Assembly (NCBI GenBank): GCA_037953745.1
Contig: JBAKBP010001413.1
Location: 150,470-214,469, forward strand
DNA: 64,000 nt
Direction: 5' to 3'
Origin: Lithodes maja
Lineage: Eukaryota; Arthropoda; Malacostraca; Decapoda; Lithodidae
The notes under the pieces are model-generated. The model made no database searches and was not told the origin of the DNA. It worked only from the letters and a program-made list of their open reading frames with translations. The position numbers were made by a program, and so were the translations under genes. Below, piece by piece: positions 45,060 through 56,046 of this stretch; position 1 is the first letter of the stretch, and each line of letters begins with the position of its first letter.

Positions 45060-45170
45060 ACCAGAGTCGTAATAAAAAATCATCTATATTTTCATCTTTT
45101 TCCTTTATAGACGTTTCGACATTTTATTATGTCATAATCAGTACTTTCTGTGAAAACAATACATACGTAA
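45060..45170 (-). other. Possible Penelope-type terminal fragment with decayed hammerhead ribozyme
   Basis: The minus strand of 45110-45141 reads CTGAT, a stem GACAT-AATAAA-ATGTC, and then GAAACGTC. This resembles the CUGA...GAAAC core of hammerhead ribozymes found in Penelope-like element ends. The conserved GA after CUGAU is not intact, so it is either decayed or a chance match. Confidence 0.35.
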
Positions 45171-45477
45171 AAATATTGAATATATATTACATTGCAAAAG
45201 CAAACAAATTGAATAACTTACAAATAATGAAAGCTAACGTAATTAAAAGAACACAACTATCTAGATCAGACAGAACTATACAATAAGATAAAATAATGCG
45301 AAATGTTATGACAATATTTAGCTTAGTGGGAAATAAGCGTTCAGGAACAAGGTACAGTCACTCAATTAACGATCCATATATATTCGATGATACATAGGAA
45401 AAATTAAACTGGGTCATTTTGTAATTATGATCGGAAGTAATATAATTGTATACTCTATGAAACTATTTAATTTGTGA
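45171..45477. other. Non-coding interval left of element B
   Basis: AT-rich, no recognised coding sequence. It presumably belongs to element C or to another insertion in it. Confidence 0.4.
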
Positions 45478-45481
45478 AAGG

Positions 45482-47270
45482 TGTTACGACTGGGGTTCAA
45501 ATATATCAGGGCTCTTATTCATTGGACTAGTAATGGCATAAATGTTACAACGGAAAGCGCTAGCTCCAACCTCTGAAGTATATTCCCAGTGAACAAAGAA
45601 CACAATTACTCTACAGAGTTCTATATGCAATAATAGGCTATCAAACTCTCAATAAATGTGCGTCTACTCTAGGCTTAATGTTATCTGAAAACAGCCTATT
45701 ACTATCTATAACCGAAGGTGCTTGGTTATGGTATGCAAAGTAAGGTGGTAAGAGAAGTAACAGCTTACGTTACTTTAATCAATAAATGTCAGGCACTCCT
45801 GCATGAAAGAAAGTGCACTAAAGTCCTTCAACACTAACAAGGAATCTTCTTTAAATGTTAGATGCTATAAAGATGCTCGTATCGGAAATGGAACCCAAAA
45901 AGGCAGGCAGTGGAACAATGCTCGTGCAGGCTATGCACCCAAAAAGGCAGAATATATAATGCCGTCGGAGCCAAGAATATCCTAAACACTACAACACTAA
46001 TAATAATCGCCACGACAAGGCAGTATTCCTATCAACAAAAAGAGCCTAAGTCGTTTGTGTCTCAATACATCAAACTAGGCTGCGAAATGCTTGTGTAATA
46101 ATAAAATGGGTATGCATAAAAAGAGTAATTAGGTTAATATACTTAATGTCTACTGTGACTGATAAAGTCTAGCTAGAGTCAATGATACGAGATACTGGTG
46201 CGCATGGCATGCTGCATAGCCTAGTGCAAATCTCAAGTCTGTGCGTCAAATATTACGTTATAATGAAGGGTAGCTCTCTTGAGAAACCTTAATACCGAAG
46301 TATTAAGCGTTCTCCTGGCGTACCTCAAAGACAAACAATCGAGACTAGAACAGTGCAGAATGGTATAGGCAAAAAACCCTCATTCGTGCATGCTGTACTC
46401 TCAATGGCACACAGACTAGAATTTACTCAATCAACTCCAGTTCTCAGGTATGTCGTGCCGCTTTTAACTGAAGCCAGCACTCATAGGAAACAATACCTAT
46501 AATATCAGACTCCTAGTCTAGCATTATCTAATTCAGCAGAACACTAATAATTATAGGAAGCGGCAATATGAAAGCCAACCAATGCTTCGTGATCCACTTA
46601 TCTTAACAACTAACATACATAGGCTATATCAGACCTTAACACACAATACAACTGGCCAGCATTAAGCTGATTTTGCAGAGTTAACCAGAGGGAGTATAAT
46701 ATTAATAAAAGGTGGTGAAAGATATGGAAAATGAGAGAGATAGGCAGAGGAAAAGATTCTCAGGTACGGAGTGGGGATAGATAGCAAGGGAAAAAAGATG
46801 GGTGTGTTCTAGAAACCAGATCTGAGGGAGAGAGTGACGAGGAACTGTATATATACTCCCACTAGCTCGAGCCGCGTGGGAAAACAGCGGTTACAAGTCA
46901 TCTAGCCACTAGCAGGAGCTCGCAGCACGGTAAGGGCCTCTCTCCACCAACCCCCGCGAGGCAGCCAGCAGTGACTTCATCGAGCGGGACAAAAAACACT
47001 GCGCGCCCCCTCTCACTCTGTTCTACTCCCTCTCTCTCTCCCAGATCCTATCATTACTAGTTAATGACAAAACATATACTTTACAATTAAATATATAAAG
47101 CCTTGACATGGGCGAAAACAAAGAGCCTTTCTGGACTGCCCATGACACGAGCTTTCATATGAAATAAAACACACTAATACATAAACTGTAACCCCATCCA
47201 CTGCCCTGACGATCCTAGTGAGTCACTGTAGGACAAGTCATGCGGTTCTAACGGAGTGGTCAACGTCACA
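45482..47270 (-). repeat. 3' LTR of element B
   Basis: 1789 bp, plus-strand termini TGTTACGACTGG...CAACGTCACA. Homologous at both ends to the LTRs of element A, otherwise diverged. Confidence 0.95.
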
Positions 47271-47278
47271 CCCCCCCC
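47271..47278 (-). promoter_or_regulatory. Polypurine tract of element B
   Basis: Eight G residues (minus strand) preceded by AAAAATCTT, directly next to the 3' LTR, matching the place of the tract in element A. Confidence 0.7.
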
Positions 47279-47846
47279 AAGATTTTTCTCAGAGGCCCCA
47301 AGGCTCACAAAATTCTGATGGTTAGAACCCATGCTATATCTCCACTTCCCATCACCCAGCGGCAGTAAAATATCTGGCACAGTTCTTCAACAAAACATAT
47401 TTTTCAAAATTATAACCCTCCCAACACAATAGGTTAAATTATATGTAGTTATGCTCCTCAAGAGCGAGCTTCTCTAGCCCAGCATTCTGAGAGGAGTGCA
47501 ACTCAGAATTACTGCTATAACATACTGAAAAAATTCAACTATCAAAGAATTTTTTTTTGTTTTATTTGATTTTTATGTTTATAATTTGTTTATTTCGGCT
47601 GCACTATAGGGGCAAGCCTAGTTTTTTCTTCTATACCAAACGCTCAACTCCTGCTTTACGACCCAATACGCTGGGCTACAACCGCGAGCCAACAAGTACC
47701 AAGCGCAAAATACCATTCAAACTAAAGCAGGAGGCTATCCGTGTGTCAATCTACCCAGGATCATATACCCTTGAACGACCATCTGCAACCACGTTGTCAC
47801 AACCGGCAATATGGCGTATGTCCAGGTTATATACCAATAACCTTAG

Positions 47847-50800
47847 TCACCACCTGGTCAGCCTCATATTCCGATTGTGAAACTGGTCCAAGAACTTGAG
47901 AGGGTGATGATCTGGGTAAACTACAACGACCGGACCATAGGCTGGAACACAGACCCCGAAATGCCTCAGAGCAAGTACAACCGCCAGCAGCTCCTCCTCG
48001 ACAACAGAGCAGCTCCCCTGGGCCGAATTGTACTTCTCCGAGCAGAAACTAACAGGATGCTCCAGCCCATCATCGTCCTTTTCCACAAGGACGGCACCAG
48101 CCCCCACACCACTAGCCTCCGTTGCTAGTTGGAAAGGTAGGCTAAAGTCAGGGGCCCTGAGGATCGGGTGAGTGCACAACAGGTGTTTTACTTCTCTAAA
48201 CACCTTCTCACACTCAGGCACCCATTTGAACTTCCTATCCTTCCAGTTATCCTCCACCTGAGCTTGACTGTCCCGTTCTCCTTCTCCACCTTGACTGCTA
48301 AACGTCATCACAGGCACAGTGAGAGGCTCAGGGGGGTGCCTCCCATACTCCTTCATGGGATTAACATGACATAACTGATTGTGCTTCCGTCTGTCTGGAG
48401 TGGCTACCAAGTAAACCAGGTCCGATAGCTCCTCCACCACCCTATAAGGACCAGTGTACTTCGCAGATAAGGGGTGACCTACAAGGGGCAGTAGCATCAA
48501 CACCTCCTGACCCGCGTGAAACTCCCTGAGTTCAACCTTGAGGTCGTACCTGTCCTTCCTGAGGGCCTGAGAGCTAGTCAAATTACGGCCAGCCAACTCC
48601 AGACTGCGCAACATCCGTTCTCGACTGCTGAGGACACACTTGAGCATAGAACAAGGTTTTACTGCGCCCTCCCATACTTCTTCAACCATATGGAGAGGCC
48701 CTCTGACATGGTGTCCAAAGACGAGCACATTAGGGCTGAATCCCAAACTCTCCCCAGGTACCTCCCACACAGCAAACAAAACACATGGCAGGCCAAGATC
48801 CCAATCCCTCCCACTCTCAAAGCAACAACAACGAAACACAGATTTCAAGGCTGAGTGCCATCGCTCTAACACACCCTGGCTCTCCGGATGATACGCAGAT
48901 GACACAACCCCAACAATCCCATGCTGCGGCATTGCTTGTACAAAGAGGCTAGAAGTGAAGTTGGGTCCCCGGACTGACTGAATCCCCTGCGGGTAACCAT
49001 ACCGGGAAAAATACACCAGCAAGCTTCGGACCACTGTCTTCGCCGACCCATTTCTCATAGGGTACGCGTCAGGGTACCTTGTTGCCACATCTCCCGACTG
49101 TGCATCACTGTCCTCCTTCAACTCTTTCGTCTTTTTAAGCCCATCCTCTGCCTTTTCCACAACAGTTACTGGGTCTTCTTCAGACTCGATATTTGGTCCT
49201 AATACTGAGTCCCCGAGAAGGGCCGTTGATACTAAACTCTCAACCGCATCAACTTCCAACCCCTTCTCGGTACCCTTCCTCCGCTGATCTAAAGATTGTT
49301 GACCAGAATATGACTCCCTGGATGCAGGATCTCCGGTGACAACACACGCCATAGACTGCACCGGACACTTCTCAACCCACTCCTGCTCCTCCCCACTCAC
49401 GTCGGCCGGCTTCTCGGCAACGACCAAGGGTGGAGCCTCAGAAGTAGGTCCCGCAAAGTCGTTGTCGAGAAGGAGGTCGACGCCCCCAACAGGTAACTTC
49501 TCCACAATTCCTACATCCAGGTCCCGAGGCACACCATCAACTTCCACCTTCATTCTTACAAGCCGGTATGACCTTGTCGCATTAACTCCCTGAACCACAC
49601 CCACCCGCGCCGTATTGACAGGTTTACCAGTGAAATTTCTCAACAGTGTTTGCGATGCCCCAGTGTCACGCAAAATTCTCACCTCATGTCTTCTACCTCC
49701 CCACTCCACACAACCGAGTCCCCTGTGGTCACTAAAGGCATCACGGACAGGGAATAAGCCTTCCGGATCCTTCTGCACTGGCAGTGTATTTACCTCGGAA
49801 GAAATGCCTCTAACAAACTCCGATGTCCTCTTGAACACTCCAATGCCGTGAGCAAAAGACACGGCTGCCGGAGGAGGTCGACTAGGGCACTCATTTGCCT
49901 TATGACCCTCCTGGTGGCAACTAAAACACATAAATTTCGGTTTCGGCTTATACTGTGATGTAAAAGGCCCCTGACTTTTCACATACGGTGTGGTGTAAGG
50001 TTTGGATTCAGTTTTAGTTTCATGGCTCTTCTGTTTAAATGTGTCATTGTTACGGGGAGGGGGAGGATAACGGTCCTTAGCACTTACATCGTACTTCTGT
50101 GAGGACCCGCAACCCCGAATCAACGACAGCCGTCGATCAGCCATTTCTGCTGCTTCGACTAGAGTTCTTGGGTTTTTCTCCTTCAAGTTCAAAGTTAGAT
50201 CACCGCCCGTGCTCTTAAAGAACTGCTCCAACATCATTAACTGCTTAATTTCATCAAATGTTGTGACCTTCTCAGATCGGAGCCAGTTCCCCATAGCATC
50301 GGACAAGTCCCGGGCGTGTTCCAAAAAGGTGCTATCTCTTCCCTTAGTTACACCCCGGAACTTCAAACGGTACGTTTCTGGTTGCAATTCGTAAGCCCTC
50401 AGGACAGCCTCCTTGAGATCCTCGTACACAATACATAACTCTAAAGGTAACGCATCGTAGGCTTTAAGACCCTTGCCTATTAATCTAGAGGATACAAGTG
50501 CTGCCCATTTATTCTCTGGCCACTGGTGTTCCTGGCACTTCTTCTCAAAGCGTGTGAAAAATTCTGTTACACCACTCTCATCAAACACCGGAACCAGTTT
50601 CAATAAGTGCGAGAGAGACTGATCATGAACACGGTTACCAGCCCCAAGTCGCTGTCCCGTTGTCTCTACTCGCGACTTCTCTACGTCCATGTCGGCACAG
50701 TACCTAGTCGACTCAGCTTGGATTTTTGCTTGACTGATAGTTTTTCTCTCTTCTATCTTGGCTAATTCTAATTGCTGCTGAAGCTGAAGCTCAGATACCC

Positions 50801-51308
50801 TGATACCCTTTCTCTCTTCGATCTTAGCTAATTCGAGCTGAAGCAATAATTCTGGAGTTAACCCTTGAGGAGGTGAAGGTGCTACAATGTTTGAAATTAC
50901 CGGTGGTCCCCCCAGGGGCAACCCACCCTGCCAGTCACCACCCAACTGTGGAAGCGTACCCAGGGTCGGCAAACTACTGGGATGGCTGGGAGTCGAGTGT
51001 AGGGGAAGCATGGCCGAAGGGCTCTGAGCACTCAACCCATCTCCCTCACCAGTCACCCTGCCCAGTACACACGTTATCAAGTTATCCTTGGTCATGCCGC
51101 TAGTACCCGCATGACCGATAGCTGTGGCCAGGCATTGAAGACCGTACCGCTCCATACCCTCCAACCGCTCGGCAGTAACAGGTCATTGCAAAAATATCCT
51201 AGCATCCTCCTCACAGTTCACCTGATTAACCATATCATCATACTGCTGTTCCTCAGTTTCGACATTACGTACTGTGTCTCCATTCTCCTCTGATCCGGTA
51301 TAAGACAT
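47847..51308 (-). pseudogene. Element B gag-pol polyprotein, one in-frame stop, RT core missing
   Basis: The likely start is the ATG at 51308-51306; a TGA at 51185-51183 interrupts codon 42, and the frame is then open for 1105 codons from 51164. Counting from there: coiled coil about 105-165, SCAN-like capsid 195-320 (YELQPETYRLKFRG, LMMLEQFFK), CCHC knuckle near 411 (CFSCHQEGHKANEC), protease near 499 (LRDTGASQTLL), integrase from about 690 (ATRYPDAYPMRNGSAKTVV). The second catalytic aspartate is replaced (IQSVRGPNF) and the glutamate kept (AYHPESQGVLERWH). A GPY/F-type end is near 905, then RT tether and RNase H at 983-1105. The integrase N-terminal zinc finger, first aspartate and the whole RT palm are absent. 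The last stop comes from one base change relative to element A. Confidence 0.88.
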
Positions 51309-51506
51309 GATACTCACAAAAATTTCCCACCTCAATATTCAGAAAAGAAGTACCCCAAACTCTTATACCTCAATATACACACAAACATTCTCGGAAATAC
51401 TCAAGGGCTATACTATGTTGCAAAAAAAAAATTATTCTTGCTGATCCCCGCAAAATATTCTCCAAAACAACAAATGTTCCCTGCTAATAAATGTAGGTTC
51501 ACCAAA

Positions 51507-51524
51507 TCCTAGGTAAGGTCGCCA
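51507..51524 (-). promoter_or_regulatory. Primer binding site of element B
   Basis: The minus strand reads TGGCGACCTTACCTAGGA two bases after the 5' LTR. Shares its first ten bases and spacing with element A. Confidence 0.65.
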
Positions 51525-51526
51525 TT

Positions 51527-53304
51527 TGTTACGACTGGGGTTCAAATATATCAGGGCTCTTATTCATTGGACTAGTAATGGCATAAATGTTACAACGGAA
51601 AGCGCTAGCTCCAACCTCTGAAGTATATTCCCAGTGAACAAAGAACACAAATACTCTACAGAGTTCTATATGCAATAATAGGCTATCAAACTCTCAATAA
51701 ATGTGCGTCTACTCTAGGCTTAATGTTATGTGAAAACAGCCTATTACTATCTATAACCGAAGGTGCTTGGTTATGGTATGCAAAGTAAGGTGGTAAGAGA
51801 AGTTACAGCTTACGTTACTTTAATCAATAAATGTCAGGCACTCCTGCATGAAAGAAAGTGCACTAAAGTCCTTCAACATTAACAAGGAATCTTCTTTAAA
51901 TGTTAGATGCTATAAAGATGCTCGTATCGGAAATGGAACCCAAAAAGGCAGGCAGTGGAACAATGCTCGTGCAGGCTATGCACCCAAAAAGGCAGAATAT
52001 ATAATGCCATCGGAGCCAAGAATATCCTAAACACTACAACACTAATAATAATCGCCACGACAAGGCAGTATTCCTATCAACAAAAAGAGCCTAAGTCGTT
52101 TGTGTCTCAATACATCAAACTAGGCTGCGAAATGCTTGTGTAATAATAAAATGGGTATGCATAAAAAGAGTAATTAGGTTAATATACTTAATGTCTACTG
52201 TGACTGATAAAGTCTAGCTAGAGTCAATGATACGAGATACTGGTGCGCATGGCATGCTGCATAGCCTAGTGCAAATCTCAAGTCTGTGCGTCAAATATTA
52301 CGTTATAATGAAGGGTAGCTCTCTTGAGAAACCTTAATACCGAAGTATTAAGCGTTCTCCTGGCGTACCTCAAAGACAAACAATCGAGACTAGAACAGTG
52401 CAGAATGGTATAGGCAAAAAACCCTCATTCGTGCATGCTCTACTCTCAATGGCACACAGACTAGAATTTACTCAATCAACTCCAGTTCTCAGGTATGTCG
52501 TGCCGCTTTTAACTGAAGGAAACAATACCTATAATATCAGACTCCTAGTCTAGCATTATCTAATCCAGCAGAACACTAATAATTATAGGAAGCGGCAATA
52601 TGAAAGCCAACCAATGCTTCGTGATCCACTTATCTTAACAACTAACATACATAGGCTATATCAGACCTTAACACACAATACAACTGGCCAGCATGAAGCT
52701 GATTTTGCAGAGTTAACCAGAGGGGGTATAATATTAATAAAAGGTGGTGAAAGATATGGAAAATGAGAGAGATAGGCAGAGGAAAAGATTCTCAGGTACG
52801 GAGTGGGGATAGATAGCAAGGGAAAAAAGATGGGTGTGTTCTAGAAACCAGATCTGAGGGAGAGAGTGACGAGGAACTGTATATATACTCGCACTAGCTC
52901 GAGCCGCGTGGGAAAACAGCGGTTACAAGTCATCTAGCCACTAGCAGGAGCTCGCAGCATGGTAAGGGCCTCTCTCCACCAACCCCCGCGAGGCAGCCAG
53001 CAGTGACGTCATCGAGCGGGACAAAAAACACTGCGCGCCCCCTCTCACTCTGTTCTACTCCCTCTCTCTCTCCCAGATCCTATCATTACTAGTTAATGAC
53101 AAAACATATACTTTACAATTAAATATATAAAGCCTTGACATGGGCGAAAACAAAGAGCCTTTCTGGACTGCCCATGACACGAGCTTTCATATGAAATAAA
53201 GCACACTCTAATACATAAACTGTAGCCCCATCCACTGCCCTGACGATCCTAGTGAGTCACTGTAGGACAAGCCATGCGGTTCTAACGGAGTGGTCAACGT
53301 CACA
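51527..53304 (-). repeat. 5' LTR of element B
   Basis: 1778 bp. It lacks a 13-bp segment present in the other LTR (near 46468) and has a 2-bp insertion near 53213. Confidence 0.95.
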
Positions 53305-53308
53305 AAGG

Positions 53309-53589
53309 AGACACAACATAGCTATTTAAGTGAAACAACATTAAAAATATAGTAGTGAAATAAAATCAAAGTACAGTACACAGACAAAGTTCCTGCCTAA
53401 AATATGAGATTTCTACATTTCATTGAAACTTAGCAATCTACTTACATAATAGCCTAGAACTAAATATTTAACAAAGGATCTAGACACAACTAAATTAGAT
53501 TATATTTAAGGTAAATGAGGAAAGGGTATTGTTCAATTGGGGACGAAGCTTTTTAATATAAAGTGATACCTGTAAGCTAGCTCCGGAGA
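53309..53589. other. Interval between element B and the element C pol
   Basis: AT-rich with stops in all frames. Probably decayed element C sequence. No recognisable integrase core. Confidence 0.4.
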
Positions 53590-55375
53590 ATTTGAAGAAG
53601 TCTTCAGCCAGGTACAAACATCATAATGAAAAAAAAGGCCCGGAAAAAATTATTTGAAGTAGGAGAAATAGTACTGTTATTTTTACCTACTCTGTCAAAT
53701 AAATTGTTGTTGAGCTGGAAGGGTCCGATTGAAGTAATTGGAAAGATTGGAGAGCTTGACTATAAGATCAGGATAAGTGAAGGAAAGTGTAAAGTGTTTC
53801 TCATCAATCTACTTAAAAAGTATGAGACTAGAGTGTTGCAAGCTATCTGTATGGTAGAGAATACCTATGGAGAGCAGGAGAGAATAGGCGTATCAGTAAT
53901 AGAAGATACCAACTTCGATGAAAATGACTATCCTATTAACACGTGTGAAGTAAAAGGAACAGATAATTACACAGATGTCCTTATCAATCCAGACTTGTTG
54001 CCAGAACAGAAGGCCCAACTCCTTGAGTTGATCCAGGAATATTCAGATATATTTACGAATAAGCCAGGTCATACTACTGTTGTTGAGCATGAAATTAAGG
54101 TAACTGATACAACACAAATTAAAGACAGACCCTATCCTATCCTGTTCTCCACCAAGGAAGTAGTAGAGAAGGAAGTCGGAGACATGTTGGAGGAGGGAAT
54201 TATTGAAAGATCAAATTCAAATGTTTGTGCTCCCATTGTACTTGTAAGGAAGCCAGATAGATCTTTCCGTTTCTGTGTAAGTTTACAACAATTGAATATG
54301 ATAACGTACCCGATTTGGCTGTGAAACCATGGCTAGGCCGGATGACATCCTATCAAAGTTAAAAGGTAAATATATCTTCTGTAAGATTGACTTTAGACGT
54401 GGATTTTGGCAGGTAGATATGGAGGAGAAATCCAGACCTATGACTGCATTCGTAATTTCTAGTGGCTGTTACCAATTTGTAGGGATACCATTTGGTTTGG
54501 TAAACTCTCCTAGTACCTTTAACAGATAATGTTGAGAATTATATAGATGACATAGTATTACTTGGTCATGCATTAACTTTGGAGGAACACCTTTAACTTC
54601 TAAGGAGAGTTTTCCATATAATAAGAGAGTCTGGGTTAATGGTCAAACCATCTAAATGTTTGCTAGGTTATAGCACATCAGAGTTTTTAGGTCACAAGGT
54701 GGGTCAAGGTAAATTAGCACCCCTAGATGATACGATACAAAGGATCCCGAACGCTTCCATGCCTACAACTACGAAACAGCTTAGATCCTTCCTGGGGTTG
54801 ACAGGATGATATCAACAGTGTGTTCCCCATTACTCACACTTGACCGCTCCCCTCACTGACCTGCTAAAGAGTAATTATGCTAGTAAACTAAAGTGGGAAG
54901 ACAGACATGGTAAGATTTTCATAATGTTAAAGAATTTGCTAACATCTAGTCTCATCCTCAGAGCCCCTGACTTTGATAAGCCATTCATTGTCCACGCGGA
55001 CGCCTCTTCTCATGCCTTTGGAGCTGTTCTTGTTTAGGAGTTTGATGGTTGCCTGCTTCCTGTGTGCTATGACAGTCGAAAAATGCAGCCAAGAGAGACA
55101 AAATACTCCAGCATAGAAAGAGAGGGCCTGGCAATCATCTTTGCTCTTAGGAAGTTTGATCAGTACTTATATGGGAAACACTTAATTTTGCATACAGACC
55201 ATTCCGCATTAGAATATTTTCTAGGAAAAAGCCAGAGTACTCTAAGTTACTGAGATGGTCTCTCGTGATTCAAAACTATAACTTTAGAATACAAGCTATA
55301 AGGGGAAAATAAAGATAACCTGATTGCTGATTTTCTGAGTAGAATGAGAGATACTGTCTCGTGATACTGAGACTT
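53590..55375 (+). pseudogene. Element C pol: integrase end, RT and RNase H, broken
   Basis: The first segment (to about 53830) is the integrase C-terminus with FEVGEIVLLFLPTLSNKLLL and a WKGPIEVIGKIGELDYKI GPY/F-type module. It is joined in the same frame to a linker and the RT N-terminus (QIKDRPYPILF, RSFRFCVSLQQLN). RT continues at 54329 (GKYIFCKIDFRRGFWQVDM, IPFGLVNSPSTFNR), then after a shift NYIDDIVLLGH near 54537, the YXDD active site. RSFLGLTG and the RNase H follow (FIVHADASSHAFGAVLV near 55010, ILHTDHSALEYFLG near 55195). At least three frame breaks and several stops are present. The integrase-before-RT order is direct evidence of the Gmr1-like arrangement. Confidence 0.85.
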
Positions 55376-55388
55376 TGTGTGGAGGCAT

Positions 55389-55745
55389 TGTCACATTCTT
55401 AACTTTGTATAACTTTTAGTATCTGATATTATTTGTATTATCTTCGTTAGTTTACGTTAATCCTTTCATGATTATGGTTTAAGTGTTTTCTAGTTTCACT
55501 GGGGTTTGTTTTGAATACATTCTTCTTATGAAGACTGTAAAATATGTTTGCTTCACGAATTATATATATAATTCATACATGTAAATATAATAGTAAAGAT
55601 TCTGTCTCATTGAGTCTAAGTATTGAAGTGTTTTGTTTGGTAGCTTACATAATATTATGTTCTAGTAGGTTTTGCATCATATCCTGTAAATAGTGTTCAA
55701 ATCAGGTTCATTATATTATGTTCATTAGTTTGTTATTCATAATGT
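55389..55745 (+). repeat. 3' LTR of element C, 3'-truncated
   Basis: Starts TGTCACATTC after a purine-rich GTGTGGAGGCAT. Homologous to 20818-21130 and, at its right end, to 43815-43890. Truncated where AT repeats begin. Confidence 0.75.
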
Positions 55746-55807
55746 ATATAAATATATATATATTGAGAATATATCACAAATACATGTGAGCCACTAAATG
55801 TTTCTAG

Positions 55808-55880
55808 TCTCTCAGTGGGGATCGAACCATCGACCATCAGAACGATAGCCGACGCTTTAATCAATTACACCACGGCAGTC
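55808..55880 (-). mobile_element. tRNA-derived SINE head
   Basis: On the minus strand a box A-like TGGTGTAATTGATTAAAGCG and a box B GGTTCGATCC (55819-55828) are spaced as in a tRNA, over about 73 bases. The ends do not pair into an acceptor stem, so a SINE head is likelier than a working tRNA gene. The SINE body and tail may extend on either side; limits unknown. Confidence 0.55.
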
Positions 55881-56046
55881 TAAAAGACACTCAGCCTTCT
55901 ATCCTATTTATGTTAGGGAGAAGGGAAACCCACTAGGCGAATATATTTCAATTCAAACCTAGTTGTAGGATCCATATTTCCAGAATACCATACACGGATT
56001 TGTTAGTGTCCCGACGCAACTCGGGTTGAAATTTATGTCATTTAAT

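Larger units (their letters stand above)
45482..53304 (-). mobile_element. Gypsy-type LTR retrotransposon B (Gmr1-like order), complete ends, RT deleted
   Basis: LTRs at 45482-47270 (1789 bp) and 51527-53304 (1778 bp) differ by about 15 substitutions plus a 13-bp and a 2-bp indel seen by eye. AAGG target duplications are at 45478-45481 and 53305-53308. The minus-strand interior has a primer binding site (51507-51524), gag-pol in essentially one frame and a polypurine tract (47271-47278). Order: gag, zinc knuckle, protease, integrase, RNase H, with the RT catalytic core deleted. It is a sister of element A, inserted into element C, and non-autonomous. Confidence 0.93.
43800..55750 (+). mobile_element. 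Gypsy-type LTR retrotransposon C (Gmr1-like order), split by element B
   Basis: A partial 5' LTR (about 43800-44583), a primer binding site (44588-44604) and a gag start (about 44690-44980) lie left of element B (45482-53304). Integrase end, RT and RNase H (53590-55375) and a partial 3' LTR (55389-about 55745) lie right of it. All are on the plus strand, opposite to B. Both LTR pieces share CCTGTAAAT(A/G)GTGTTCAAATC and GTTATTCATAAT, which ties them together. Integrase precedes RT. Many stops and frame shifts, and missing parts of gag, protease and the integrase core, make it an old copy. Confidence 0.75.

Noticed and set aside
55808..55880. Functional tRNA gene
   Set aside because: Box A and box B fit, but the 5' and 3' ends do not form an acceptor stem, so it is annotated as a SINE head instead.
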